64,000 nt of DNA from NCBI RefSeq assembly GCF_024347495.1, contig NZ_AP025491.1:1674001-1738000 (forward strand). Direction: 5' to 3'. Shown in pieces: positions 43,837-53,431 of the stretch. Source of the DNA: Vibrio gallaecicus (GTDB lineage Bacteria > Pseudomonadota > Gammaproteobacteria > Enterobacterales > Vibrionaceae). The notes beneath the pieces are model-generated. The model ran no database searches and had not been told where the DNA came from. It worked only from the letters and a program-made list of their open reading frames with translations. Every line of letters begins with the position of its first letter. The first letter of the stretch is position 1. A program made the translations under genes and the position numbers.

Positions 43837-44545
43837 CAATAAAGAAATTAATCTAATCGCATTACCCACGATGCTTTTACTTGGGTGTAATTCAGATTCG
43901 GCAAGTATCGAATAGTTCTTTAAAGCTCAATAAGGCAACGTTCTCGGTTCAAAATCAGAGAATAAGTTTAGTTCAATAAGTTATCGTTCTTCGGTTGGTA
44001 GCGCTGACAACCAGCGCTGTCTATCGACATTTTATCGCTTTACCTTCCCATCATTCATTTTCCTTCCTTCTTCCTACCTCCTTCTTTCTTTCTTTCGTAG
44101 TTTTAAGTGCTAAAACTGATTTCAACAATGGCACATTTTAGGTTAATTCACCGTGTGTGAGATGCTACTTACTTTGACTTACAGATTATTATCGTAAAGC
44201 CATGTAGGTTATACCCGTCATAGTCGTGGTGGAATCGGTTACATGGATAGATTAGATAGTATTTGTTATTTGATAATAATAATTTGCTTATTACTTATTA
44301 AACACTATTACTAATTGTCATTTACCGGCTAAGTTGATCATTGGTATTAAGTGAAATTTATAATCATCTGCTTAATTATTTTGTCTTTGTCGCTTGGATT
44401 AGCTTAATCAAATGAATGACATCAAAACTCTAAGGCGTTGAGGTACCGAAAGTGGCGAGTCTCTCTAAATAAACGATTGGAACTATTGGAATAACTGTGA
44501 GAGTAATGAACACTGATCTTAATGCATTTTCTAATGGAATAAACT
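43837..44545. other. Long intergenic region with lipoprotein-like fragment and polypyrimidine tract
   Basis: The 709 bases hold two items. At 43814-43915 a 33-codon frame (TTG start) ends in a lipobox-like TMLLLGCNSDSASIE and then stops. At 44058-44095 the plus strand is nearly all C and T, built from TTCC and CTTT words. The part from about 44200 on is very AT-rich and should contain the gltS promoter. I see no other gene. Confidence 0.5.
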
Positions 44546-45778
44546 ATGGATTTTGAAAACAACATACTACATCTAGGCTCATTCTTTGCGGTAACTATGG
44601 GTATTGTTGTCCTTTTTATAGGGCGTAGACTTAATCAAGTCGTGGGGTTTCTTAAGGAGTTCAGTATTCCTGAGCCCGTTTCTGGGGGGATTATTGTCTC
44701 GACTCTTTTTGCGCTACTGTACGCAACTACCTCAATTGAGGTTCAATTCGATTTAATGGCTCGTGACGTGTTGTTGGTTTACTTTTTTACCACTATCGGT
44801 ATCAACGCCAGCCTAAAAGACTTATTGAAAGGGGGAAAGCCATTAGTTGTACTTCTCGCTATCACGATATTCTTTATGGTCATGCAAAATGTAGTAGGGA
44901 TTTCAGTCGCTTCATTATTTGGTCTTGAACCTGTTTTTGGCTTGTTGAGTGGAAGTATTTCGTTAATTGGTGGTCACGGAACTGCTATAGCATGGGCGCC
45001 AAGAGTAGGGGAAGAATTTGGTTTAGAAAGTGCAATGGAGATCGGCATTGCGAGTGCTACATTTGGTTTGATTTTGGCGAGTTTAATGGGCGGTCCAATT
45101 GCTAAATATCTAATCAAAAAGCATGAGTTAGTGACTAATTCAGAATTAGAAGGGATGGGTAGTGTTGCAAAGAAAGAAGAAAAAGCCACACGCGAATCCA
45201 TGACTTCATTTGAGTTTCTCGACGCGGTATTAGCGATTCACGTTTGTGTCATTCTTGGTGTTTTGTTAAATGAAGCCATTAGTCAAACTGGCCTGCAACT
45301 ACCGCTATTTGTATCATGTTTGTTTGCTGGCATTGTTATCACCAACCTGATTCCAGATTCTTATCCAAGAATCACTGGCACCAAGTGGCCAACACGTACT
45401 GCTGCCATTGATTTAATCGCTGAAATTGCTCTGGGTACATTCCTTGCGATGTCCTTGATGAGTATGCAGTTATGGACTTTGATTGACCTTGCTGGTCCTA
45501 TCTTTGCGATACTTGGTATGCAGCTACTACTGGCTGTTGTTATCAATATATACGTTGTTTTCCCTGCTATGGGTAAAACATATGATGCAGCGGTGGTGTG
45601 TGCTGGTTTTGGCGGTATCTCACTGGGTTCTACGCCTACAGCAATGGCGAATATGTCGGCAGTTAGCCATAAATATGGTCACTCGGCTCAAGCCTTTATT
45701 ATTGTTCCGCTTGTATGTGCATTCTTTATCGATTTAGCGAATGCGCTTATCATTCCTTATTTTATGCGTTTAATGTAA
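44546..45778 (+). CDS. gltS: Sodium/glutamate symporter GltS
   Basis: The 410-residue inner-membrane carrier takes up glutamate with sodium. It has about ten helices in two inverted repeats. The two pore loops are visible as SGSISLIGGHGTAIAWAP and VVCAGFGGISLGSTPTAMAN, the paired GGxG segments of the ESS family. FSIPEPVSGGIIVS near the N-terminus is also characteristic. It is preceded by an unusually long 709-bp gap and followed by a patatin lipoprotein gene 55 bp later. Confidence 0.93.
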   Translation: MDFENNILHLGSFFAVTMGIVVLFIGRRLNQVVGFLKEFSIPEPVSGGIIVSTLFALLYATTSIEVQFDLMARDVLLVYFFTTIGINASLKDLLKGGKPLVVLLAITIFFMVMQNVVGISVASLFGLEPVFGLLSGSISLIGGHGTAIAWAPRVGEEFGLESAMEIGIASATFGLILASLMGGPIAKYLIKKHELVTNSELEGMGSVAKKEEKATRESMTSFEFLDAVLAIHVCVILGVLLNEAISQTGLQLPLFVSCLFAGIVITNLIPDSYPRITGTKWPTRTAAIDLIAEIALGTFLAMSLMSMQLWTLIDLAGPIFAILGMQLLLAVVINIYVVFPAMGKTYDAAVVCAGFGGISLGSTPTAMANMSAVSHKYGHSAQAFIIVPLVCAFFIDLANALIIPYFMRLM

Positions 45779-45833
45779 CGCATTTAGCACACACTATTTA
45801 GTGAAAAAATCGTTTTTTAAATAGGAAATAGTA

Positions 45834-47165
45834 ATGACTCATCGCTTCTACACGTTCTTGATCATGGCTGGTGTTTTGTCAGGATGTTCTTCGATTAACC
45901 AGCCTAACAATGTAGTAAAGGATGAATCGAAAGAGGCGAGTGATTACACATTAACTGAATTGACGAACTCTACCGAGAATGATGTCACCATCATTTTAGC
46001 TTTTTCTGGTGGTGGTACTCGGGCAGCCGCTCTGTCTTACGGTGTGCTTGAACAACTGCGTGATACTCAGATTGTTATTAATGGCAAACAGAAGCGCCTG
46101 TTGGATGAAGTGGATGTGATTAGCTCCGTTTCAGGTGGCAGCTTCACTTCAGCTTATTATGGTATTCATCAAGATAAGATATTTGATAGCTATAAGAGTG
46201 ACTTCTTGTACCGAGATGTTAAAGATGATCTTGTCTCTATTATTCTAAGTCCAGTTCACTGGTTTTCAAGCTTAGGGCGAACAGATGCGGCGAACCAATA
46301 TTATGAAGAAAATATTTTTGGTTCAGCCACGTTTAACGATATCGACCCGCAAAGTTCGCCTTATATCATTATCAACGCATCAGATATTACCACTGGGTTG
46401 CGTTTCTCTTTCATACAAGAATACTTTGACCTGTTGTGTTCAGATATAGGCGAATACCCGATATCTAAAGCTGTTGCCGCTTCTGCTGCGGTTCCGGTTT
46501 TATTTGAGCCTGTTGTTTTAGAAAACTATGAAGGTTGTTATGAGCAACTGCAAAGGCAAGCTGCTCAAGTTGTCACGAACGATCTGTCATATCAGTCGAA
46601 GAAAACCATCCAAGATATTAGAGACTATTCAGACAAAGACAGTAACCGCTACATTCATTTAGTGGATGGGGGGATTACAGATAACCTAGGCTTACTGGCT
46701 ATTTATGATTTACTAGAATTGGGTAACTTTCACAGCAAACACGTCATGCCTGATGGTGTTAGCACTCATCAAGTGATTGTGATTTCGGTTGATGCCTCAA
46801 CAAGCCCTGAATTGGGAATTGGGCAAAGCATGGAGGTGCCATCAGTGCCTCAAACCTTGAACTCAATTACCGATATTCAGCTACACCGCTATAACGATGC
46901 GACGAAGGCGCTATTTACTAAATCGATGGAACAATGGGCGAAAGAGAGTTCGACAGAAACGACTAAGGTGTACCCTCATTTTATTGATATTGGTTTTGAA
47001 CATACGAAAGACTTGCAGAAAAAGTACGAGTTTAATCAGGTGCCAACCGACTTTACTTTAGAGAAGGGGCTTGTGGACGCATTGATTGAAGAAGGTCAAC
47101 TGCAACTGAAAACTAATGATGAATTTAATCGCGTTCTACAGCAGTTGAATAGCGAAGCCTTGTAA
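45834..47165 (+). CDS. Patatin-like phospholipase lipoprotein
   Basis: The 443-residue protein has a lipoprotein signal (LSGCSS, Cys18), so it is probably attached to the outer membrane. A patatin domain follows: oxyanion loop FSGGGTRAAAL (58-68), nucleophile Ser100 in SSVSGGS and the dyad Asp in HLVDGGITDN. The usual Gly two residues before the nucleophile is Ser98. Patatins hydrolyse acyl chains from phospholipids. Ser follows Cys at the sorting position, favouring the outer membrane. The gene may be co-transcribed with gltS. Confidence 0.87.
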   Translation: MTHRFYTFLIMAGVLSGCSSINQPNNVVKDESKEASDYTLTELTNSTENDVTIILAFSGGGTRAAALSYGVLEQLRDTQIVINGKQKRLLDEVDVISSVSGGSFTSAYYGIHQDKIFDSYKSDFLYRDVKDDLVSIILSPVHWFSSLGRTDAANQYYEENIFGSATFNDIDPQSSPYIIINASDITTGLRFSFIQEYFDLLCSDIGEYPISKAVAASAAVPVLFEPVVLENYEGCYEQLQRQAAQVVTNDLSYQSKKTIQDIRDYSDKDSNRYIHLVDGGITDNLGLLAIYDLLELGNFHSKHVMPDGVSTHQVIVISVDASTSPELGIGQSMEVPSVPQTLNSITDIQLHRYNDATKALFTKSMEQWAKESSTETTKVYPHFIDIGFEHTKDLQKKYEFNQVPTDFTLEKGLVDALIEEGQLQLKTNDEFNRVLQQLNSEAL

Positions 47166-47316
47166 CTATCTGCTATTTCGCCCTTCAGGTTCTTATTTCG
47201 TTTTCCATATAGTTTCATTAGATAGGGCTTATCAAATTAAGCCCTGCTTTACACAGCCTTACATAGCCTGCGGGAAATATCAGTATCATGGTTCTTTTCC
47301 GTTAAAGGCTTATCGT

Positions 47317-47886
47317 TTGTTTGTTAAAGTTAAAACAGATATTGAAGCGTCTAGAATCATCAATACCCTCAGGCTTTTTTATACATCACATTCATCCCCT
47401 TCTATTCATCAAAGTTTAAAAAGATCTAGCCTAGCTTTTGGATCCACAGGCGGTATCTATGCTGATGATTTGGATACTTTGTATCTCGTTTGTATTGATA
47501 GGCTTCGGCTTACATCAGATAGCTCAATCAGCAAAAAAGCGGCGACTTATATTGTTTTTAAGCTGGTTTCTAGTGGCTATGTAAAAGCGAAATATAAAAT
47601 CTTTGGCACTAATGTGGTTCAGATATCGCCTCTGGTGAGCATGACTTGTGAAGATCTCGCAATAGATACCGCGATTTTAAAGCACAAGTGCGGTGATTTT
47701 GGAGCAGTAGATATGGTTCGTATGAAGCTGAATTTTGCGGGTATGTTGAATAATGGAACCGTTGAAAGCGTGCATAAGCTCGATGGACAAAAAATCTCGA
47801 TAGTGACTGATCAGGTGGGCACTGAGCGAGAGCAAACCCGAGTCAATATTCAAACAGAAATAACGCGCTTAAACTCCATTTTGTAG
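47317..47886 (+). CDS. Hypothetical protein with non-ATG start
   Basis: I do not recognise this 189-residue protein. The frame has no ATG in the first half; TTG 47317, with AAAGG about nine bases upstream, is the best start. It has no signal or membrane segment. VVQISPLVSMTCEDLAIDTA and a charged C-terminal helix (REQTRVNIQTEITRLNSIL) give no family hint. It could be a diverged or 5'-damaged gene. It converges with the LysR gene that follows. Confidence 0.5.
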   Translation: MFVKVKTDIEASRIINTLRLFYTSHSSPSIHQSLKRSSLAFGSTGGIYADDLDTLYLVCIDRLRLTSDSSISKKAATYIVFKLVSSGYVKAKYKIFGTNVVQISPLVSMTCEDLAIDTAILKHKCGDFGAVDMVRMKLNFAGMLNNGTVESVHKLDGQKISIVTDQVGTEREQTRVNIQTEITRLNSIL

Positions 47887-47928
47887 GGATGCAATTGGTG
47901 TTTGCCCTTTGTTTACTTTACTCGCACC

Positions 47929-48813
47929 TCACTCGCCACGGCAACGCTTGATCACGAAGTCAGCAAAGGTTCGGTTTTTTAAAGAGAGTTGCTTGCTCTT
48001 ATACAATAGATGGATGGGTCTTCTTTGGGGAGAGCTGTCTTTTAAAACTTGTATAAGTTTCTGCTGTTTAATTTCCTGCTCGACTAAAATCATAGGTTGT
48101 AATAGTACTCCAACCCCTTGCAGCGCAGCATATTTAAGCACGTCACCATTATTGGATGCTAATCGGGTATGGTTGCTTTTAAATGGGCTGGTTGGCGCAT
48201 TGAGCGTATGCTGACTTTGACCATTTGTATAACGAAACCCCAAACAGTGATGTTGTGATAAATCGCTGATGGATTCGATTTTTGGGTGACGGCTTATGTA
48301 ATCGGGAGAGGCGCAGTAAATCATCTTGTAATCACCGATATGTCTTGCAACTAAGCTTGAATCACTCAGCTCTCCAATTCGTATAATGAGGTCAGTCTCA
48401 CTTTTGTAAGGGTCAATTAGCTCGTTTGATAGCATTAATTCAACGTTGATTTCAGGGTGTTCAATGAGGAACTCAGCCACAATAGGCGCGAGAACTTTGT
48501 TGCCATAGGTTACCGGGCAGTTAATGGTCACAGTACCTTGTGGGCGGTTCTCAAGAGTTTGAATTAAGTTTTCAGCATTACTGATGTCTTCTAAAATTCG
48601 TTGGCATTCTTGAAAATAGAGTTTGCCTGAATCAGTCAGAGATTGCTTACGAGTAGTGCGGTGAATTAAACGTGTATTCAGACTTTCTTCTAGTGATGAG
48701 ACATGCTTGCCAATCATCGTTGGTGATAAGTTGAAGTGATCAGCAGCACTGCGAAAGCTGCCATTTTCTACCACATACGCAAATACCTTCATGCTTGTTA
48801 GCTTATCCATCAA
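47929..48813 (-). CDS. LysR-type regulator
   Basis: The 294-residue regulator has the winged helix MKVFAYVVENGSFRSAADHF, then SSLEESLNTRLIHRTTRKQS, of the CrgA/AaeR-like group, and an effector domain with GTVTINCPVTYGNKVLAPIV. It is divergent from the ABM/Gfo-Idh pair (219 bp between) and probably controls it. Confidence 0.9.
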   Translation of the reverse strand: MMDKLTSMKVFAYVVENGSFRSAADHFNLSPTMIGKHVSSLEESLNTRLIHRTTRKQSLTDSGKLYFQECQRILEDISNAENLIQTLENRPQGTVTINCPVTYGNKVLAPIVAEFLIEHPEINVELMLSNELIDPYKSETDLIIRIGELSDSSLVARHIGDYKMIYCASPDYISRHPKIESISDLSQHHCLGFRYTNGQSQHTLNAPTSPFKSNHTRLASNNGDVLKYAALQGVGVLLQPMILVEQEIKQQKLIQVLKDSSPQRRPIHLLYKSKQLSLKNRTFADFVIKRCRGE

Positions 48814-49032
48814 TCATCACCTACAACTATTAATTATGTACTGTTAACTATGCGCAGTTAGTAGTTGGCTATAACAACCTGAATCGCATTGCTTGCTAAG
48901 GATTTTTTCTTAACTGCTGTCAATTGAGCACTATGAGTTTATAAACAATAAACTAAAGGTTAGTTTATCAATTAAATGTGTCTAATTATATTGAGTACCT
49001 TATTTAGAACGCTGATAACGTGAGATTCCCCA

Positions 49033-49389
49033 ATGGATAGCAGTATTTTTGTCACCGCAGAACTTAGAATTCAAGACGGCATAGACCGTGAACAAACAAT
49101 AAAAGCGATTGAACAATTTTGTTTGGATATGCAAAGTGAAGAAGGATGCTTACAGGCAACCGCTAGTTATGACTCGGAAGATTTACAACGTGTGATCTTA
49201 TGGGAGCGTTATCAAGATAAAGCAGCAATACAAGCGCATTTTGTTATGCCTCACACACAGGCTTTTATTGACTGTGGACTAACGACTTTGGTTCAAGTAT
49301 TTCAAACTCAGTGCCAAAGCCAAAGCCAAAGCCAAAGCCAAAGCCAAAAATCAAGCTCAGAGACGAACAAAGAAGGGACGGCAGTATGA
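49033..49389 (+). CDS. Antibiotic-biosynthesis-monooxygenase (ABM) domain protein with Gln-Ser repeat tail
   Basis: The 118-residue protein has a ferredoxin-like ABM domain over the first 95 residues (TAELRIQDGIDREQTIKAIE, EEGCLQATASYDSED, VILWERYQDKAAIQAHF). Relatives include YgiN quinol monooxygenase and other small heme- or quinone-binding proteins. The tail is a QSQSQSQSQSQ tract encoded by six perfect GCCAAA hexamers and is probably disordered. Its stop overlaps the next start (ATGA), so the two are coupled. Confidence 0.82.
   Translation: MDSSIFVTAELRIQDGIDREQTIKAIEQFCLDMQSEEGCLQATASYDSEDLQRVILWERYQDKAAIQAHFVMPHTQAFIDCGLTTLVQVFQTQCQSQSQSQSQSQKSSSETNKEGTAV
49313..49348 (+). repeat. GCCAAA hexanucleotide microsatellite, 6 copies, inside a coding region
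   Basis: Six perfect GCCAAA units encode the Gln-Ser tail of the ABM protein. Changes in copy number keep the frame. Confidence 0.95.
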
Positions 49390-50360
49390 AGTGGGGAATA
49401 TTAGGTACGAGCTTTATTTCAGGTGTGATGGCAGACGCAATAAACAATGATGAAGGCAGCGAGTTGTATGCTGTTGCTGGGCGAACGCATTCTACTCTTA
49501 ATGAATTTACCACCCAGTACAAGCCTACAACGTCATATAACAGTTACGATGCATTGCTTAACGATGATTCGGTAGATGTTGTATACATTGCGTTACCTAA
49601 CCATGTACACCACGAATATGTGATTAAAGCAGCAAATAAAGGTAAAGCTATTTTGTGCGAAAAATCATTATCCATTGATATGGAAAAAACGGATTTAGCG
49701 CTCACAGCTGTAGCGGAAAACCAGGTCTTTTTCGCTGAGGGTTTGATGTATCTTAATCACCCATTGGTTGAACAACTTCTTTCTGAATTGGAATCTGGCG
49801 AGATTGGCGAAGTGCGTTCTATACAAGCTTCATATATCGCGGCTATTGATCAATTTGTGAATCCGGCAAGTAAGGGGGCACTGTATAACTTAGGGTGCTA
49901 CCCAATGTCGCTTATTCATTCAGTTATGCAGCAACAATATGGGGATCAGATATTCGATAATGTTGATATTTCAGCATTAGGTCGTCGCGGCTTAGATGGG
50001 AATATTTGTGAATCTTCGGCTTTAATGCGATTTAATGACGCAGTCAGTGCCCAAATCCACACTGCCGAAGATCATGGTTTGAAGCACCATTTTACTATCT
50101 TGGGCAGTAAAGGCTGTATCACACTGACAACCAATCCTTGGTTACCTTCAATTGATAATCACTTTAGTGTAGAGCTATACGAAACTTCACATAGAGAAGT
50201 TACAGTAAAAGCGCAGGGCGATGGTTTCCATTATCAGGTTAGAAATATTCGTGGAGCTATTCAAGCGGGGCATAAACAATTACAACCCCCATGCGCAACC
50301 ATTAATGATTCGAGAGCAATCATGGACCTGCTGACTCGCTGGGAACATGCAGCAAGCTAA
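49386..50360 (+). CDS. Gfo/Idh/MocA-family oxidoreductase
   Basis: The 324-residue cytosolic enzyme has an N-terminal NAD(P)-binding Rossmann fold (KWGILGTSFISGVMADAI). The family motif ILCEKSLSIDMEK contains the conserved EK(P) Lys, with Ser in place of Pro. A second domain is typical of sugar or dihydrodiol dehydrogenases. The start at 49386 overlaps the ABM stop by four bases and has AGGGACGG upstream. The longer open frame from GTG 49311 would only translate the microsatellite. The substrate is unknown. Confidence 0.85.
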   Translation: MKWGILGTSFISGVMADAINNDEGSELYAVAGRTHSTLNEFTTQYKPTTSYNSYDALLNDDSVDVVYIALPNHVHHEYVIKAANKGKAILCEKSLSIDMEKTDLALTAVAENQVFFAEGLMYLNHPLVEQLLSELESGEIGEVRSIQASYIAAIDQFVNPASKGALYNLGCYPMSLIHSVMQQQYGDQIFDNVDISALGRRGLDGNICESSALMRFNDAVSAQIHTAEDHGLKHHFTILGSKGCITLTTNPWLPSIDNHFSVELYETSHREVTVKAQGDGFHYQVRNIRGAIQAGHKQLQPPCATINDSRAIMDLLTRWEHAAS

Positions 50361-50390
50361 CGTTTGAGCGACAACTATTCGTAATAATGA

Positions 50391-50425
50391 ACGCCTAAAA
50401 CTTCTTGTTTTAGGCGTTTTTATTT
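50391..50425 (+). terminator. Terminator of the ABM/Gfo-Idh operon
   Basis: ACGCCTAAAAC (50391-50401) pairs with GTTTTAGGCGT (50407-50417), followed by TTTTATTTT. Confidence 0.92.
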
Positions 50426-50724
50426 TAAAAACTTATATTAGTTACGAGTGGCATCATCATTTTTAATTTTCCGTGTTGAGTTGATTTTTATAAATAGAAT
50501 AAAATACTATAAATACGAGCAGGGTTAAATTTTACGCCCTTGCCGTTATTGGCACTATTCTTCTGTCATTACTTGGCTCAATATCACATTGATTGTGTAA
50601 TGTTGCATATTGTTGTAACGAGTTCGATAAAGTGCGTATTATTTTTTACTATTACTTGCCAAGGGCAGTGAATGTATGAGCGTTTTGAAAAAACCTAAGA
50701 TGAGAAAAGGCAGGGAAGCATTGA
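50426..50724 (+). promoter_or_regulatory. luxN upstream region, no luxM
   Basis: This 299-bp stretch holds AT-rich promoter-like sequence (TTGATT near 50482, TACTATAAAT near 50507) and no room for a synthase gene of about 1.2 kb. A short frame opens at ATG 50676 (18 codons) and runs eight bases into luxN. The frame is open back to 50631. AGGGA lies nine bases before the luxN start. Confidence 0.6.
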
Positions 50725-53259
50725 ATGGCTGACATCTTTGTTAATATCGCACCATACTTCAAATTATCGCTGCTGTTAGGTACAAGCCTCATCATACTTT
50801 GTTGGTTAAGCTACTTTGTACGCTTTGTTTACCAGCAAGAAGTGAAAGTCCTTACCTCTTTGTACACGTCATACATTGTGTACTCTGTCTCTATCCTATT
50901 TTGGGTTCTCAGCAATGCTTATTTTCATTCTTCTCTATTGGTGGGGTTAGGAGATGATGCTGGAATATTAATGGCAAGAGCCGCCAATATCTTCTCGTAT
51001 ATGGCGTTTGTTTGCGCTTTCCATTTCTCATGCAAAGTGACTTCTGAATATAAAAATCACCAACTTCTTAAGTGGCAGTGGGGTTTAATAGGGCTTGCAA
51101 CCTTATACTCTGTACCGATTAATTTAATGTCGGGCTACACCGTCATCGGTATTGATATCACCGCTCAAAGTGATTTTATTCTCCATTTTGGATCTGGTAC
51201 TCCGCTTTTCTTTTTTACTATCTTACTGTTTTTCTTTTTAACGCTGAGTAATCTGTTTTGGTACGGGTTGAAAAAGAGTCAAATTAAGCGTCTTAAAGTG
51301 ACGTACATGGCGGCTGGTATCATTATCTTCATGATATCGACCACGCTTGTTCATCTCTTTGCGACATTGATTCTTAACGATTTTTCAATGACATGGCTTC
51401 CCCCTGCATTATCCATAAGTGAGTTGCTATTTATGGGGTATGCCGTGGTCTGTAACCGTTTTTACAGCTGGCGATATCTTTTGCATATTGGCAGCAGTTT
51501 AGCGTTAACACTGGGAGTGTATTTTACTTTTCTTGCGTGGTCTTTTGATGGATTTAATATGCAAGAAGAGGCTTTTGAGCTTGTATTACTGGGTGCGCTA
51601 ATGGTTATCGGAACTTGGCGGCTTACATGGAAAGTTGCTCGTTCAATCTCAAGCGTATTGATTTATGGAAGCATTAAAGATCCGACAGATAAAATTGCAG
51701 GTTTAGTTGACGATTTTCAAACCTCAACCGAGCAAGCGATGGAAAAATTAGCTGGTATTCTTCATGTAGACAAAGCGCTGCTTGTTTTGGATGCAAATTC
51801 CAATGATCTCTACTCATCTGTTCTTAATCAAACTCGTTCTGCTCTCCTAGTTAAAGAAGTTGAGTACGAGGTAAGCAGTCAACCGAATACTAAGTTGCAC
51901 GCTATTCGCGACAAAATGCTGAAAAGTAATACCGCAATGATTCTTCCTTTGCATGACAAACAAGATACGTTGTCGTATTTCATTATGTCTTCAGGGAAGC
52001 GCGATGGTTCACTTTTCACAAATGAAGAAATTTCAGCCCTCCAGAAGCTATTGAAAAAGGCGTGGCCGTATATTCATAACGAACGTAAGGTTCAGCATTC
52101 CCAAGCGATGGCCAAATCAATAGCTCATGAAATGCGCAACCCTTTGGCACAAGTTCAGCTGCACTTAGAAAAGATCAGTGAGCTTACGGCTCGATTCCCT
52201 GAGACAACGCCTAATTTGGCAAATGAAGAGTGGACTGATTTAGAAGCGAGGCTAGCGCAAGAGATTAACCGTGGTAGAGACGCTATCCAGCGCGGTAATT
52301 TACTGATTGATGCAACATTACATGAAGCCCATGATCTCTATTTGAATCAAGACTCTCTGGGTTACTACTCAGTTGTTGAGCTCATCAATAAAGCATTGGA
52401 TGACTATGCCTATGGGTCTGAAGCTTTTACTAGCCGTGTCCAATTTGAACCTGAAGAGCAAGATTACTTAGTGCATGCAAACGACACTATGTTTAGTTTC
52501 ATTCTGTTTAACTTATTGAGAAATGCTCTGCACTATTTCGATGATTACCCAAAAAGCTATATTGAAATAAAACTTAAAACGGGTGAAAAATTCAATCAAA
52601 TTTTGTTTAAAGATTATGGACCAGGTATTGATCCAAAAGTGGTGGAACGGATTTTTGATGACTTTTTCACGCACCAAAAATACGATGGTAGTGGTCTAGG
52701 GCTGAGCTACTGTAAACGCGTCATGACTTTGTTTGATGGCAGTATTCATTGCCAGTCGGTTTACGGGAAGTTTACCGAATTTAAGTTAGTGTTTCCTAAA
52801 GTTGCTTCTAATGTAAGAAGAGAAAACGACGATAGTAACCTAGTTGATACGGATAGCTTACGAGACTACTTAGCAGGGGTTCAGTTGCCTGAATCAAGCA
52901 TCAAAGAAGGTATTCAAGTTCTTGTTACAGATGACAATAAAGGACAGAGAGCGCTCACACGTATTTATTTAGAGCAGCTTGGGACAATGGTTCATGAAGC
53001 TGAAAATGGGCTGCAAGCGGTGAAGTTCGTTGAGGAGCACCCTGTTGATATTGTTTTTATGGATATACAAATGCCTGTCTTGGATGGTTTAGCGGCAACC
53101 AAACAGATAAAGTTATTGAAGCCGACTTTACCTGTGATTGCCCTCTCGGGAGAGTCTGGCAAGAGAGAAATTGATAAAATTAACCAGTTGATGGATGGAC
53201 GATTATCTAAACCTACTAGTAAGCAGTTATTAGATAAAACAATCCGACAATACTTCTAA
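50725..53259 (+). CDS. luxN: LuxN-type acyl-homoserine-lactone quorum-sensing hybrid kinase/phosphatase
   Basis: The 844-residue inner-membrane receptor aligns along its whole length, with almost no gaps in the sensor, to V. harveyi LuxN (849 residues, recalled from memory). The nine-helix sensor (1-310) shares SNAYFH and TWLPPALSISE. Residues reported as important for autoinducer binding are kept at the same numbers: F155, F162, F163, H210, W224, P226 and S232. L166 is Ile and S184 is Lys. The kinase has H468 (SIAHEMRNPLAQVQ), N600, DYGPGID (630-636) and GSGLGL (655-660). The receiver has the phospho-acceptor D780 (FMDIQMP). Family members feed LuxU/LuxO. No luxM synthase is adjacent. Confidence 0.92.
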   Translation: MADIFVNIAPYFKLSLLLGTSLIILCWLSYFVRFVYQQEVKVLTSLYTSYIVYSVSILFWVLSNAYFHSSLLVGLGDDAGILMARAANIFSYMAFVCAFHFSCKVTSEYKNHQLLKWQWGLIGLATLYSVPINLMSGYTVIGIDITAQSDFILHFGSGTPLFFFTILLFFFLTLSNLFWYGLKKSQIKRLKVTYMAAGIIIFMISTTLVHLFATLILNDFSMTWLPPALSISELLFMGYAVVCNRFYSWRYLLHIGSSLALTLGVYFTFLAWSFDGFNMQEEAFELVLLGALMVIGTWRLTWKVARSISSVLIYGSIKDPTDKIAGLVDDFQTSTEQAMEKLAGILHVDKALLVLDANSNDLYSSVLNQTRSALLVKEVEYEVSSQPNTKLHAIRDKMLKSNTAMILPLHDKQDTLSYFIMSSGKRDGSLFTNEEISALQKLLKKAWPYIHNERKVQHSQAMAKSIAHEMRNPLAQVQLHLEKISELTARFPETTPNLANEEWTDLEARLAQEINRGRDAIQRGNLLIDATLHEAHDLYLNQDSLGYYSVVELINKALDDYAYGSEAFTSRVQFEPEEQDYLVHANDTMFSFILFNLLRNALHYFDDYPKSYIEIKLKTGEKFNQILFKDYGPGIDPKVVERIFDDFFTHQKYDGSGLGLSYCKRVMTLFDGSIHCQSVYGKFTEFKLVFPKVASNVRRENDDSNLVDTDSLRDYLAGVQLPESSIKEGIQVLVTDDNKGQRALTRIYLEQLGTMVHEAENGLQAVKFVEEHPVDIVFMDIQMPVLDGLAATKQIKLLKPTLPVIALSGESGKREIDKINQLMDGRLSKPTSKQLLDKTIRQYF

Positions 53260-53361
53260 AAACATGTTTGTAGGGTATTAGAAAGCTCAGAGTTCAGCTA
53301 TTAAGCTCCTAATAAGATCATTGCTTGAATGACTTATTAGAAGCTTAATGGATTACCTTAT

Positions 53362-53406
53362 ATATGGTCAGAGCTTTATGGTAATAGCTATACAATATGG
53401 TCAGAG
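53362..53406 (+). repeat. 33-bp-spaced direct repeat ATATGGTCAGAG, 2 copies
   Basis: ATATGGTCAGAG occurs at 53362 and 53395, with a diverged 21-base spacer. It lies just before the 17-bp array downstream of luxN. Confidence 0.55.
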
Positions 53407-53431
53407 TTATATGATTAGACTCGGTAAACAT

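Noticed and set aside
49311..49385. N-terminal Pro-Lys repeat extension of the Gfo/Idh protein
   Set aside because: It only translates the microsatellite in a second frame. The conserved family start is ATG 49386 with a good ribosome-binding site.
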